Origin: Bifidobacterium breve
GTDB lineage: Bacteria > Actinomycetota > Actinomycetes > S36-B12
Direction: 5' to 3'
DNA: 15,343 nucleotides
NCBI GenBank assembly: GCA_945870085.1
Contig: CAMBQX010000024.1
Coordinates: 1-15,343, forward strand
Notes under the pieces: model-generated
What the model saw: only the letters and a program-made list of their open reading frames with translations
Told to the model about the DNA's origin: nothing
Database searches by the model: none
Made by a program: the position numbers and the translations under genes
In this document: positions 1-6,955 of the stretch, piece by piece
Layout: every line of letters starts with the position of its first letter
How positions within the stretch are numbered: position 1 is the first letter of the stretch

Positions 1-207
1 AAGGATATTGTCACCGTCATCCGTGAACTCCTTCGTGGCATGTTGGCCGTGGGTGGTGAGCTTGTTACTTTAGTTTCGGGTCTTGAAGCCGGCCGTGAAA
101 TCACCGACGGTATCCCCGAATGGGTCCAGCATGAATTTCCGCTTGTCGAAATAAGTAGCTATGACGGTGGGCAACCGCTGTGGCCGCTGATTATCGGAGT
201 CGAATGA
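1..207 (+). CDS. DAK2/FakA-like (YloV family) protein, C-terminal fragment
   Basis: The open frame enters from the left edge and ends at TGA 205-207, giving the last 68 residues. The tail carries 'DGGQPLWPLIIGVE', which matches the typical C-terminus of the DhaL/DAK2-plus-DUF1949-like proteins (YloV, FakA family: 'GGQP..P...GVE'). The well-studied member, FakA, phosphorylates fatty acids bound by DegV-type FakB proteins. Actinobacterial members next to recG are less characterised. Placement directly before recG agrees with the actinobacterial gene order (in Mycobacterium tuberculosis a DAK-type protein precedes recG). Its stop overlaps the recG ATG in an ATGA, so the two are probably translated together. 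The kinase domain lies outside the window, so activity cannot be judged. Confidence 0.8.
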   Translation, partial: KDIVTVIRELLRGMLAVGGELVTLVSGLEAGREITDGIPEWVQHEFPLVEISSYDGGQPLWPLIIGVE

Positions 208-2420
208 CATCCGATGACCTCGAACGTCCACTCGAGGGGGTGGTGGGCGGCAAGACCGCCAAGGTACTCGCCAAATCCTTCGGCATGGCAACGGTCAATG
301 ACCTGCTGCGTCACTATCCGCGCCGCTATGCCCAACGTGGTGAGCTAACAGATTTATCTACTTTGACCGACGGAGAATCTGTGACAGTAGTTGCCGAAAT
401 CGAGTCGGTGACTGCGCGCCCGATGAAACAGCGCCGCGGCTCAATTGTTGAAGCGGTGGTTACCGATGGTAAAGGCCGCCTTTCGGTGACTTTCTTTAAT
501 CAGGCTTGGCGCGAACGCGAGATGCGGGCAGGGCGTAGCGGTTTATTCTCGGGTCAGGTTTCCTCTTTCCGCAATAAGCGGCAACTTTCCCATCCCCAAT
601 TTCAGCTCTTTCCCGAGGGAGTGGACGATGATCCTGAGGCGATCGCAGCATTCGCGGGGGCGCTCATTCCGGTTTATCCGGCCACCGGCTCCTTGACCTC
701 CTGGCAGATTGCTGGTGCGGTTCGGATGGTGCTTGATACGTTGGGAGAGGTTGCCGACCCGATACCTGAACAGGTGCGAGTGACCGAAGGATTAGCGGAC
801 CTAACGCGGGCACTTCGCCTGATCCACCGACCCGCGGATTTTGCCGAAGTTGGAGTGGCGCGGGCACGACTTAAATTTGAGGAAGCATTCGTGCTGCAAG
901 TGGTTCTTGCCCAGCGACGGAAGCAAATGGCGCACTTCACCGCGACCTCGCGTTCGGTGGTCGACGGCCCGATGCTCACCGCATTCGATAAGCGGCTTCC
1001 GTTTGTGCTCACCGCTGGACAAAACTCGGTGGGTGCAGAGATTGAAAAGGATTTGGCCGGCACCCACCCGATGCACCGTCTACTGCAAGGAGATGTAGGT
1101 AGCGGTAAAACTATTGTGGCTTTGCGAGCCATGTTGTCAGTCGTTGATGCTGGTGGGCAGGCGGCACTCTTAGCGCCAACTGAAGTTCTTGCAGCTCAGC
1201 ACTATCGATCTATTCGAAACTTGCTCGGTCCGTTGGCAGAACGTGGACGCCTAGGTGGCGCCAATGATGGCACCCGGGTGGCATTGCTTACCGGATCACA
1301 GCGCACCGCGCAGCGTCGGGTTGAGCTCCTCGATGTAATCACCGGTGACGCTGGGATAGTTGTCGGTACCCACGCCCTTATCCAAGACACCGTTGAGTTT
1401 CGAGATCTTGCCCTGGTTGTGGTCGATGAGCAACATCGTTTTGGAGTGGAGCAACGCGCAGCACTTGCAGCCAAGGCCCGTGATGGCACCCGGCCTCATG
1501 TGCTGGTCATGACCGCGACACCAATTCCGCGAACTGTCGCGATGACCGTTTTTGGTGACTTAGATATTTCTACGCTGTCTGAACTCCCTGCCGGGCGAAC
1601 CCCGATCGCCACCCATGTCATCTCCACTCGCGAACAGCCCGGACACCTGATACGAGCGTGGGAGCGGGTCAAGGAGGAGTCGGCCCAAAATCACCGGGTA
1701 TTCGTGGTGTGTCCGCGTATCGGCGGCGAGGGTATCGATGAAAAGAGTATTGGAGGCGAGAGCAAAGAAGATGAGGTAGGCGATGATCCAAGCGAGACGT
1801 CGATTGCTTCGGTTTTAGATGTAGCGCAGACCCTCGCCCTCGATTTGCCAGATCTTCGAGTCGAGATGCTGCATGGTCGAATGAGCGGTGATGCGAAAGA
1901 GGATGTGATGACTAGGTTCGCTGATACGTCACGTTCTGATGGTATCGATGTGTTGGTGGCAACCACGGTCATCGAAGTTGGGGTTGATGTTCCAGATGCG
2001 ACCACGATGATTATTTTGGATGCGCATCGCTTCGGTATTTCTCAGCTCCATCAGTTGCGTGGCCGGGTTGGGCGCGGTGTCCTGCCGGGTTTGTGTTTAT
2101 TAGTTACTGACGCGGACGCGGGCAGTCCATCTCGCGAAAGGCTGCTCGCCGTTGCTTCAACGACCGACGGATTTGAACTATCGCAATTGGATTTAGAGAT
2201 GCGCCGTGAGGGTGATGTTCTTGGCTCGGTTCAGTCGGGTCGGCGCAGTTCACTTCGACTCCTCGAAGTAGTGCGCGATGAAGACATTATCGATCGCGCC
2301 CGGACTGCCGCTCACGCATTAGTCGAAAGTGATGCAGAGCTAACATCGCACCTGGCCTTGAAACTTGCAATTGGTTCACTGATTGCCGATGAACAAGCCG
2401 AATTCCTGGAGAAAGCATGA
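204..2420 (+). CDS. recG: ATP-dependent DNA helicase RecG
   Basis: RecG is a superfamily 2 helicase that remodels stalled replication forks and Holliday junctions. The protein is 738 residues, normal for the family. An N-terminal wedge/OB-fold region precedes the helicase core. The core has Walker A GDVGSGKT (residues 296-303), a DEQH box (408-411) followed by RFG, the motif III-type VMTATPIPRT, and later TTVIEVGVDVP and QLHQLRGRVGRG, which are hallmarks of RecG. The ATG at 204 is preferred over the GTG at 180: it overlaps the upstream stop in an ATGA and has GGAG at 196-199. The GTG would add eight residues that lie wholly inside the preceding gene. An acidic, Gly/Ser/Glu-rich insertion sits just after CPRIGG in the second helicase domain. 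The stop overlaps rsmD by four bases. Confidence 0.96.
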   Translation: MTSDDLERPLEGVVGGKTAKVLAKSFGMATVNDLLRHYPRRYAQRGELTDLSTLTDGESVTVVAEIESVTARPMKQRRGSIVEAVVTDGKGRLSVTFFNQAWREREMRAGRSGLFSGQVSSFRNKRQLSHPQFQLFPEGVDDDPEAIAAFAGALIPVYPATGSLTSWQIAGAVRMVLDTLGEVADPIPEQVRVTEGLADLTRALRLIHRPADFAEVGVARARLKFEEAFVLQVVLAQRRKQMAHFTATSRSVVDGPMLTAFDKRLPFVLTAGQNSVGAEIEKDLAGTHPMHRLLQGDVGSGKTIVALRAMLSVVDAGGQAALLAPTEVLAAQHYRSIRNLLGPLAERGRLGGANDGTRVALLTGSQRTAQRRVELLDVITGDAGIVVGTHALIQDTVEFRDLALVVVDEQHRFGVEQRAALAAKARDGTRPHVLVMTATPIPRTVAMTVFGDLDISTLSELPAGRTPIATHVISTREQPGHLIRAWERVKEESAQNHRVFVVCPRIGGEGIDEKSIGGESKEDEVGDDPSETSIASVLDVAQTLALDLPDLRVEMLHGRMSGDAKEDVMTRFADTSRSDGIDVLVATTVIEVGVDVPDATTMIILDAHRFGISQLHQLRGRVGRGVLPGLCLLVTDADAGSPSRERLLAVASTTDGFELSQLDLEMRREGDVLGSVQSGRRSSLRLLEVVRDEDIIDRARTAAHALVESDAELTSHLALKLAIGSLIADEQAEFLEKA

Positions 2421-3004
2421 CCCGCATCATCGCGGGCGAAGCCAAGGGGCGCCGGCTTACTGTGCCAAAGCGCGGCACGCGCCCCACCTCTGATCGGGTC
2501 CGAGAGTCGTTGTTCTCTGCGGTGTCCGCGCACTTACTTAAAGTAGGCATCAACTGGACTGAACTTTCGGCACTTGATCTTTATGCGGGTACGGGAGCGC
2601 TCGGGCTCGAGGCATTGAGCCGCGGTGCGCACCGAGTGGTGCTCATAGAAAGGGCACGCGCAGCCGGTGAAGTCATCGAGGCAAATATCAACGCGGTGGC
2701 ACTGCCAGGGGCCCAATTGCTGATAGGTGATGTCAGCGTCGTTCTTGAACGCCTTGGGGCACCGCCCTTCGGGCTGGTTTTTGTTGATCCGCCCTATGAA
2801 GTTGGCTCACCTGAGATCACCACGGTACTTATGTTGCTGGAGAACAAGGGGTTACTGGCCGCTGGAGCCTTGGTGGTGGTGGAACGGCCAGCCGGTGAAG
2901 GTCTGGCGCCATTGCCGGCCTCCTGGCAGATTTTGCAACAGCGGCGACACGGTGACACCACCCTTTGGTACGGTCAAGCACCTGAAAATGCGCTCATCAG
3001 TTAG
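2417..3004 (+). CDS. rsmD: 16S rRNA (guanine966-N2)-methyltransferase RsmD
   Basis: RsmD uses S-adenosylmethionine to methylate N2 of G966 in 16S rRNA during 30S assembly. The 195-residue protein has the usual family length. It begins MTRIIAGEAKGRRL and continues with TRPTSDRVRESLF, the typical N-terminal signature. The SAM-binding motif is LYAGTGALGLEALSRGA. The catalytic DPPY tetrad is at residues 124-127, preceded by VFV. The ATG overlaps the recG stop (ATGA), so coupled translation is likely. Thirteen bases separate its stop from coaD. An rsmD–coaD pair is common in both Firmicutes and Actinobacteria, which supports the call. Confidence 0.95.
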   Translation: MTRIIAGEAKGRRLTVPKRGTRPTSDRVRESLFSAVSAHLLKVGINWTELSALDLYAGTGALGLEALSRGAHRVVLIERARAAGEVIEANINAVALPGAQLLIGDVSVVLERLGAPPFGLVFVDPPYEVGSPEITTVLMLLENKGLLAAGALVVVERPAGEGLAPLPASWQILQQRRHGDTTLWYGQAPENALIS

Positions 3005-3017
3005 TGAGGAGTCGGCA

Positions 3018-3503
3018 ATGCGCCGAGCGGTCTGCCCTGGGTCTTTTGATCCGTGCACAAATGGGCACCTAGATGTCTTTGAACGAGCGGCCGAAATGGC
3101 TGACGAGGTCATCGTCGCGGTGCTGATCAACAAGACTAAGTCGAGTTTGTTTACCGTTGCAGAGCGCATCGAAATGCTCAAGCAAGTGGTGGCGCCGCTT
3201 CCAAATGTGAAAATAGATTCATTCCACGGGCTACTTGTCGACTACTGCCGAGACCATGATGCTCCGGTGATTGTCAAAGGCCTTCGTGCCGTCAGTGACT
3301 TCGACTATGAATTGCAGATGGCTCAGATGAATTACCGGCTTAGCCGGGTTGAAACCGTGTTCATCTCGACGAACCCCCTTTATAGCTATTTATCGTCCAG
3401 TTTGGTTAAAGAACTTGCCACATACGGCGGAGATGTGACGGGTCTAGTGCCTGACCTCGTGTTGGAGCAGCTCCGAGCGAAGATTTCGGGCACAATAGGC
3501 TGA
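3018..3503 (+). CDS. coaD: phosphopantetheine adenylyltransferase (CoaD)
   Basis: CoaD transfers AMP from ATP to 4'-phosphopantetheine, making dephospho-CoA in the penultimate step of CoA synthesis. The 161-residue protein has the standard family length. It starts MRRAVCPGSFDP, followed by the nucleotidyltransferase TNGH motif (residues 14-17). Near the C-terminus SSSLVKELA matches the ATP-binding (I/L)SSS region. The open frame extends upstream to 2727, but that part lies inside rsmD. The ATG at 3018 fits the family N-terminus and has GAGGAG at 3006-3011 with six bases of spacing. The product also supplies the cofactor for acyl carrier proteins, which is of interest because the ACP-like gene downstream lacks its attachment serine. 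Confidence 0.97.
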   Translation: MRRAVCPGSFDPCTNGHLDVFERAAEMADEVIVAVLINKTKSSLFTVAERIEMLKQVVAPLPNVKIDSFHGLLVDYCRDHDAPVIVKGLRAVSDFDYELQMAQMNYRLSRVETVFISTNPLYSYLSSSLVKELATYGGDVTGLVPDLVLEQLRAKISGTIG

Positions 3504-3530
3504 GAAATCAGGCTATGACGAGGAGATGCT

Positions 3531-4040
3531 TTGGACGTCCAAGAACGGCTAGACGAACTCGCCGTCCTGATTGAAGACGCGAAGGCCATACCGCTTTCGG
3601 CATCTTGCTTGGTGAACCGGGCTCAGGTACTTGATCTCATCGATGAGATTCGGCAGTTACTACCCGAGTCGGTGGCGCGCGCTGATGAACTCCTCGCCGA
3701 TCGCGAGGCCGTTGTTCAAGATGGTCGCCGGGAGGCCGACCGGTTACTGGAGCGAGCTCGAGGTGAAGCCGACCGCATGGTCACCGAACATGAGGTTTAT
3801 TTGGCGGCGGTGGGGGAGTCCCAAGCGATGCGCGCGGAGGCGGCTGAAGAAACGGCCCGGATGCGGATGGAGACCGATGACTACATCGATGCCAAGTTGG
3901 CCACTTTCGAAATCGCCCTCAACAAGACTTTGCAGACCGTCGATCGCGGGCGCGAGCGGCTTCGGTCCCAGGTTTATGAGGATTTAGCCCCCGAGCCCTC
4001 GCACGCAGCGCTGGATGAGATTTACGACGACCAACGCTGA
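3531..4040 (+). CDS. sepIVA: SepIVA-like DivIVA-family cell division protein, shortened
   Basis: This is a 169-residue, highly charged, mostly helical protein. The N-terminal block (LDELAVLIEDAK, then QVLDLIDEIRQLLP) and the C-terminal block (DDYIDAKLATFE, then TLQTVDRGRERLR) resemble Mycobacterium SepIVA (Rv2927c), as recalled from memory. SepIVA is a DivIVA-domain septation factor whose gene sits in the same place between coaD and DUF177. The middle coiled coil (ADRLLERARGEADRMV) is much shorter here than in the roughly 245-residue mycobacterial protein. Automated pipelines often mislabel such proteins as ATP synthase subunit b. The start is a TTG with AGGAG at 3521-3525. The ATG at 3526 is out of frame. 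The family assignment is good, but the division role is inferred from the homolog. Confidence 0.8.
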   Translation: MDVQERLDELAVLIEDAKAIPLSASCLVNRAQVLDLIDEIRQLLPESVARADELLADREAVVQDGRREADRLLERARGEADRMVTEHEVYLAAVGESQAMRAEAAEETARMRMETDDYIDAKLATFEIALNKTLQTVDRGRERLRSQVYEDLAPEPSHAALDEIYDDQR

Positions 4041-4175
4041 TTCAGTGGCCCCAAAACGTGGGCGATATGTCCGATTTTATGTCTGCAGCACCAAAGCGGT
4101 ATCCTCCTGCGGGTAACCTTCAGCGAAAAGCTGTGGTTTCGCCATGACCAACCGCGCTAATCCGACAGGGGTGCA
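4041..4175 (+). promoter_or_regulatory. intergenic leader before yceD with weak promoter candidate
   Basis: This 135-base gap is the first real break in the packed gene run and the likeliest place for a new promoter driving yceD–rpmF–plsX. A candidate −10 (TATCCT, 4100-4105) lies 17 bases after a poor −35 (TTATGT, 4077-4082). A hairpin follows: AACC and CAGC at 4115-4124 pair with GCTG and GGTT at 4130-4138 around a GAAAA loop. An 11-codon ORF comes next. The promoter call is weak because only the −10 is a fair match. Confidence 0.3.
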
Positions 4176-4179
4176 GTGA
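4144..4179 (+). CDS. putative 11-codon upstream ORF (leader peptide) before yceD
   Basis: An ATG at 4144 opens a frame encoding MTNRANPTGVQ. It ends at TGA 4177-4179, and this stop overlaps the GTG start of yceD (4176-4178) in a GTGA. That arrangement matches the translational-coupling overlaps used elsewhere in this window. No convincing ribosome binding site precedes the ATG, and a hairpin (4115-4138) lies just upstream. The peptide resembles no known leader. It could be a chance ORF, and comparison with close relatives would decide. Confidence 0.25.
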   Translation: MTNRANPTGVQ

Positions 4180-4763
4180 CCGGCCTCGACCCTAGAAGTC
4201 CGCTTGTACTTGACACCCGGGCTTTGAACCTGCCACGCAGGCCCGGGTCGATGGTCACGGTAACCCGGACGGTTCCTAGCCCGGCCGACATGGGGATAGC
4301 ACTAGCTCGAGTCCTTCCGGGCTCACCGGTCGAACTTGAGTTACGGCTGGAGTCGGTCATGGAAGGAGTTTTGGTCTCCGGATCAGCGGATGTGCATGTT
4401 GACGCCGAGTGCGCCCGGTGTTTAGATCCAACCAGCTGGGACGAAGTGATTGAGTTCAATGAGTTATTCGTTTATCCCGCCACAGATTCTCGTGGCGCGG
4501 TGGTCGAAGAACTTGGTGATGAAGACGAAGACCCGCTGCCGAAGCTTCAGGATGACATGATCGATCTGGAAGCCACGCTGCGAGATGCGGTGGTGCTGGG
4601 ATTTCCGCTAGCACCGGTGTGTCATAGCGATTGTGCAGGCCTATGTTCAGTCTGCGGGATCAAGCTCGACGACAATGCAGGGCACCTGCACGAACAACTT
4701 GACCCAAGGTGGGCTGCACTTTCTGCCTTGGCAGATCCAGAATTAACCGAGGACCAGACTTAA
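4176..4763 (+). CDS. yceD: DUF177 / YceD-family protein, Cys-rich C-terminus
   Basis: This 195-residue member of the DUF177 (YceD) family lies just before rpmF, as in most bacteria. YceD has been linked to 23S rRNA accumulation and ribosome biogenesis, but its molecular activity is not established. The family features seen are a CARC pair (C79, C82) followed by an acidic stretch (EELGDEDEDPLPK), then DLEATLRDAVVLGFPLAPVC, and a terminal cluster C149-x3-C153-x3-C157-x2-C160 that could bind a metal. The start is a GTG with AGGGG at 4167-4171. It overlaps the stop of a putative 11-codon leader ORF. Thirty-four bases separate it from rpmF. Confidence 0.9.
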   Translation: MTGLDPRSPLVLDTRALNLPRRPGSMVTVTRTVPSPADMGIALARVLPGSPVELELRLESVMEGVLVSGSADVHVDAECARCLDPTSWDEVIEFNELFVYPATDSRGAVVEELGDEDEDPLPKLQDDMIDLEATLRDAVVLGFPLAPVCHSDCAGLCSVCGIKLDDNAGHLHEQLDPRWAALSALADPELTEDQT

Positions 4764-4797
4764 CCTAAGACCAAAGTTGACCAAGAAAGAGGACACC

Positions 4798-4971
4798 GTG
4801 CCAGTACCGAAGCGCAAAACCTCGCGCTCTAACACCCGACATCGCCGTTCGCAGTGGAAAGCCACCCTGCCTGCCTTGGTGACCTGCGTCCGCTGCAAGG
4901 AAAAGCGCCTGGCTCACACCGCGTGCCCGACCTGCGGCACTTACGCCAAGCGACGCGTGCTGGACGTCTGA
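4798..4971 (+). CDS. rpmF: 50S ribosomal protein bL32
   Basis: This is ribosomal protein bL32 of the large subunit, 57 residues. It begins MPVPKRKTSRSNTRHRR, the classic L32 N-terminus. The four cysteines C30, C33, C43 and C46 form the zinc ribbon, so this is the zinc-binding (C+) form. The frame could open at a TTG at 4777, but the GTG at 4798 gives the conserved N-terminus and has AAGAGGA at 4787-4793, four bases away. plsX begins two bases after the stop. The rpmF–plsX pairing is widespread in bacteria and links ribosome and phospholipid synthesis. Confidence 0.97.
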   Translation: MPVPKRKTSRSNTRHRRSQWKATLPALVTCVRCKEKRLAHTACPTCGTYAKRRVLDV

Positions 4972-4973
4972 TC

Positions 4974-5972
4974 ATGGCCCGCGTCGCCCTAGATCTCTTG
5001 GGCGGCGACGGTGCCCCCGAGGTCGTGGCCGATGCCGTGGCGGCGTTGGATCTTGACGCACTCGACATCGACCTCGTCCTCGTGGGCCCGCCCACTCTCG
5101 CGATCGAACTTCTTGCTGCGCGTGATCTCGATATCGCCGAGCAGCCGCGGCTGACCATTTTGAGCGCTGCCTCCGGGGTGCCGATGGATGGTGACCCATT
5201 GGCCTATGTCCGGGCGCATCCTGAATCAAGTGTCATGGTGGCCGCTGGCGCGGTTAGCGCTGGCCAAGTTGATGCGTGGGTTTCGGTGGGCCATAGCGGT
5301 GCTTCAGTTGCTGCGGCAGTTTTGTCATGTGGTCGAGTTGATGGGATGTCACGCCCGGCCCTGGCGGTAGTACTACCGTCAACTCTGAGCCCGGTTGTCC
5401 TCGTAGACGTGGGTGCATCCCCTGAGGCCACCGCGAATGTGTTGACCCAATTTGCGATGGCAGGTTGGTGTTATGCAACCGCATTAGGGATAACTGACCC
5501 TGCGGTGGGGCTACTAAATATTGGCAGCGAGACTGGCAAAGGCGATTCGCTGCGCGTGGCGGCACATATCTTGATGCAGGATCGACTTCCGGCACTCGGG
5601 GTTAGGTATGCCGGTTCGGTTGAAGGCCATGACGTGGCGTCTGGGGCGCGCGCGCAAGTCGTTGTCACCGACGGATTCACCGGTAATGTCTTGCTGAAGG
5701 GCATTGAAGGTGCGGTCGGGTGGGCGGCCCAGCAAATGGCACTTGCTTATGGCGACCCGAGGCCAGCTCGCGCGGTGGTCACCGGCACCGCGACCGGTGA
5801 CTTTGCTGCGGGAATGCTGCTCGGAGTTAATGGCATCACCGTGATCGGCCACGGCGCCGGTCGTCCAAATGAGATAGCCGCTTGTATTCGATTAGCGGCA
5901 CGTGCGGCGAAAACCGATCTAATTGGTTTAACCCAACGGACATTTTCCACCTTGCTGGAGCGAATCAAGTGA
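4974..5972 (+). CDS. plsX: phosphate acyltransferase PlsX
   Basis: PlsX converts acyl-ACP and phosphate to acyl-phosphate, which PlsY uses to make lysophosphatidic acid. It is a peripheral membrane enzyme. The protein is 332 residues, normal for the family. Recognisable blocks are ALDLLGGDGAPEVV at the N-terminus, VSVGHSGASVAA, SRPALAVVLPS, VGLLNIGSETGKGD, VVTDGFTGNVLLKGIEGA and GMLLGVNGITVIGHG. Several motif positions differ from common versions: GGD is preceded by LL rather than AM, GHSGA replaces GNTGA or GSTGA, and GSVEG replaces GNVEG. The ATG at 4974 fits the family start; an upstream extension to 4854 would lie inside rpmF. No clear ribosome site is present, so coupling to rpmF two bases upstream is likely. 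Its stop overlaps the next gene (GTGA). Confidence 0.93.
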   Translation: MARVALDLLGGDGAPEVVADAVAALDLDALDIDLVLVGPPTLAIELLAARDLDIAEQPRLTILSAASGVPMDGDPLAYVRAHPESSVMVAAGAVSAGQVDAWVSVGHSGASVAAAVLSCGRVDGMSRPALAVVLPSTLSPVVLVDVGASPEATANVLTQFAMAGWCYATALGITDPAVGLLNIGSETGKGDSLRVAAHILMQDRLPALGVRYAGSVEGHDVASGARAQVVVTDGFTGNVLLKGIEGAVGWAAQQMALAYGDPRPARAVVTGTATGDFAAGMLLGVNGITVIGHGAGRPNEIAACIRLAARAAKTDLIGLTQRTFSTLLERIK

Positions 5973-6235
5973 ATGAGCAGCTGGTAGCAGGAGCATTGGC
6001 ACGCGTGTTCGAGCATGAGGCAACATTCGCTGTTCGCCCGGATACCCCGCTCAGCTCCTTTGGTCCAATTGACCAAGTGTGGGTCATGCTGGCTCGGGCG
6101 ATTTTTGAGGCAGCCCAGGGCCTTGGCCTTGAAGTGAAAATTACTGACACTGATATTCACGAGGTTCAAACATTTGGCGAACTCGTTCAACTCGTTGACA
6201 GGTTAAGTGGCGCTGAAGTGCGAACAACGTCATGA
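5969..6235 (+). CDS. acyl-carrier-protein-like protein lacking the phosphopantetheine serine
   Basis: This 88-residue protein sits in the acpP position between plsX and rnc. It has ACP-like architecture: a first helix (NEQLVAGALARVF), the loop PDTPLSSFG before helix 2, an amphipathic helix (VWVMLARAIFEAA), an acidic turn with TDTDI, and a last helix TFGELVQLVDRL typical of ACPs. The conserved DSL tripeptide at the start of helix 2 is absent; the sequence reads FGPIDQVW (31-38). Depending on the alignment, Asp35 or Gln36 takes the serine position. The only nearby serines, S29 and S30, lie before the glycine and are not in the motif context. By family knowledge it cannot be phosphopantetheinylated in the normal way. 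Overlaps with plsX (GTGA) and rnc (ATGA) argue for a maintained, co-translated gene. Its function is unknown; it may bind PlsX or another ACP partner as an apo-like protein. Confidence 0.75.
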   Translation: MNEQLVAGALARVFEHEATFAVRPDTPLSSFGPIDQVWVMLARAIFEAAQGLGLEVKITDTDIHEVQTFGELVQLVDRLSGAEVRTTS

Positions 6236-6954
6236 GTAACGCTCGCAACCGCAGTGAGCGAGGCCGCGACGAAAACTTGGCCCACTTGGCCACCAACCTT
6301 GGCGTATCGATCGACCTAGCCCTCCTGAACCAAGCACTTACGCACCGCTCATACGCATACGAACATGGCGGGCTGCCGCACAATGAGCGGCTGGAGTTTC
6401 TCGGAGATGCGGTGCTCGGTGTTTTAGTCACTGACACTTTGTATAGAACTTTCCCGGATTTACCCGAAGGGCAATTGGCTAAACTACGTGCAGCCGTTGT
6501 TAATTCACGGGCACTCGCGGATGTTGCGCGGGAGCTAAATCTTGGTGACTACCTGTTATTAGGGCGTGGCGAGGAGACAACCGGTGGGCGAGATAAGTCT
6601 TCGATACTCGCCGACGCCATGGAAGCCGTAATAGGGGCAACGTACCTGTCAGCCGGAATTGAAGTAGCCGGGGAGCTCGTCCACCATCGGTTCGACCCAC
6701 TTATTGAACTTTCAGCTGAACTGGGTGCGGGCCTTGATTGGAAGACTTCATTACAAGAAGCTGTATCGAACGCAAACCTCGGGCTCCCGGAGTATCTCGT
6801 CAGCGATAGCGGGCCCGATCACAAAAAAGAGTTCCATGCGCGGGTGCGAGTAGGTGCTGACGTCATCGGTGAAGGTTGGGGCCGATCTAAGAAACTTGCA
6901 GAGCAGCAGGCAGCAGAACTTGCGTACGCGCATTTGATGAAGCCGGCACCGTGA
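6232..6954 (+). CDS. rnc: ribonuclease III
   Basis: RNase III cleaves double-stranded RNA, notably rRNA precursors. The 240-residue protein has the RNase III signature NERLEFLGD (51-59), with catalytic E55 and D59, and the second acidic pair D128 and E131 in LADAMEA. A C-terminal double-stranded RNA-binding domain follows (about residues 165-237), with KKEFHARV and GRSKKLAEQQAAELAY. The ATG overlaps the stop of the ACP-like gene (ATGA). mutM starts one base after its stop, as in mycobacteria, where rnc and fpg are adjacent. All catalytic residues are present, so the enzyme should be active. Confidence 0.96.
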   Translation: MSNARNRSERGRDENLAHLATNLGVSIDLALLNQALTHRSYAYEHGGLPHNERLEFLGDAVLGVLVTDTLYRTFPDLPEGQLAKLRAAVVNSRALADVARELNLGDYLLLGRGEETTGGRDKSSILADAMEAVIGATYLSAGIEVAGELVHHRFDPLIELSAELGAGLDWKTSLQEAVSNANLGLPEYLVSDSGPDHKKEFHARVRVGADVIGEGWGRSKKLAEQQAAELAYAHLMKPAP

Positions 6955-6955
6955 A

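Noticed and set aside
180..203. Upstream GTG start for recG adding eight residues
   Set aside because: It lies wholly within the preceding gene. The ATG at 204 has an ATGA overlap and a GGAG site at good spacing.
4048..4063. GCCC/GGGC hairpin after the sepIVA-like gene as a terminator
   Set aside because: The stem is only four pairs and no T-run follows. It is not convincing as an intrinsic terminator.
4752..4786. Repeated GACCA words before rpmF
   Set aside because: Short, irregularly spaced copies (GACCAG, GACCAA, GACCAA). Chance occurrence is likely and there is no known operator of this form.
5747..6190. Long antisense open frame across the plsX/ACP-like junction
   Set aside because: It has no recognisable domain or ribosome site and lies opposite two well-supported genes. 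It looks like a codon-bias shadow.
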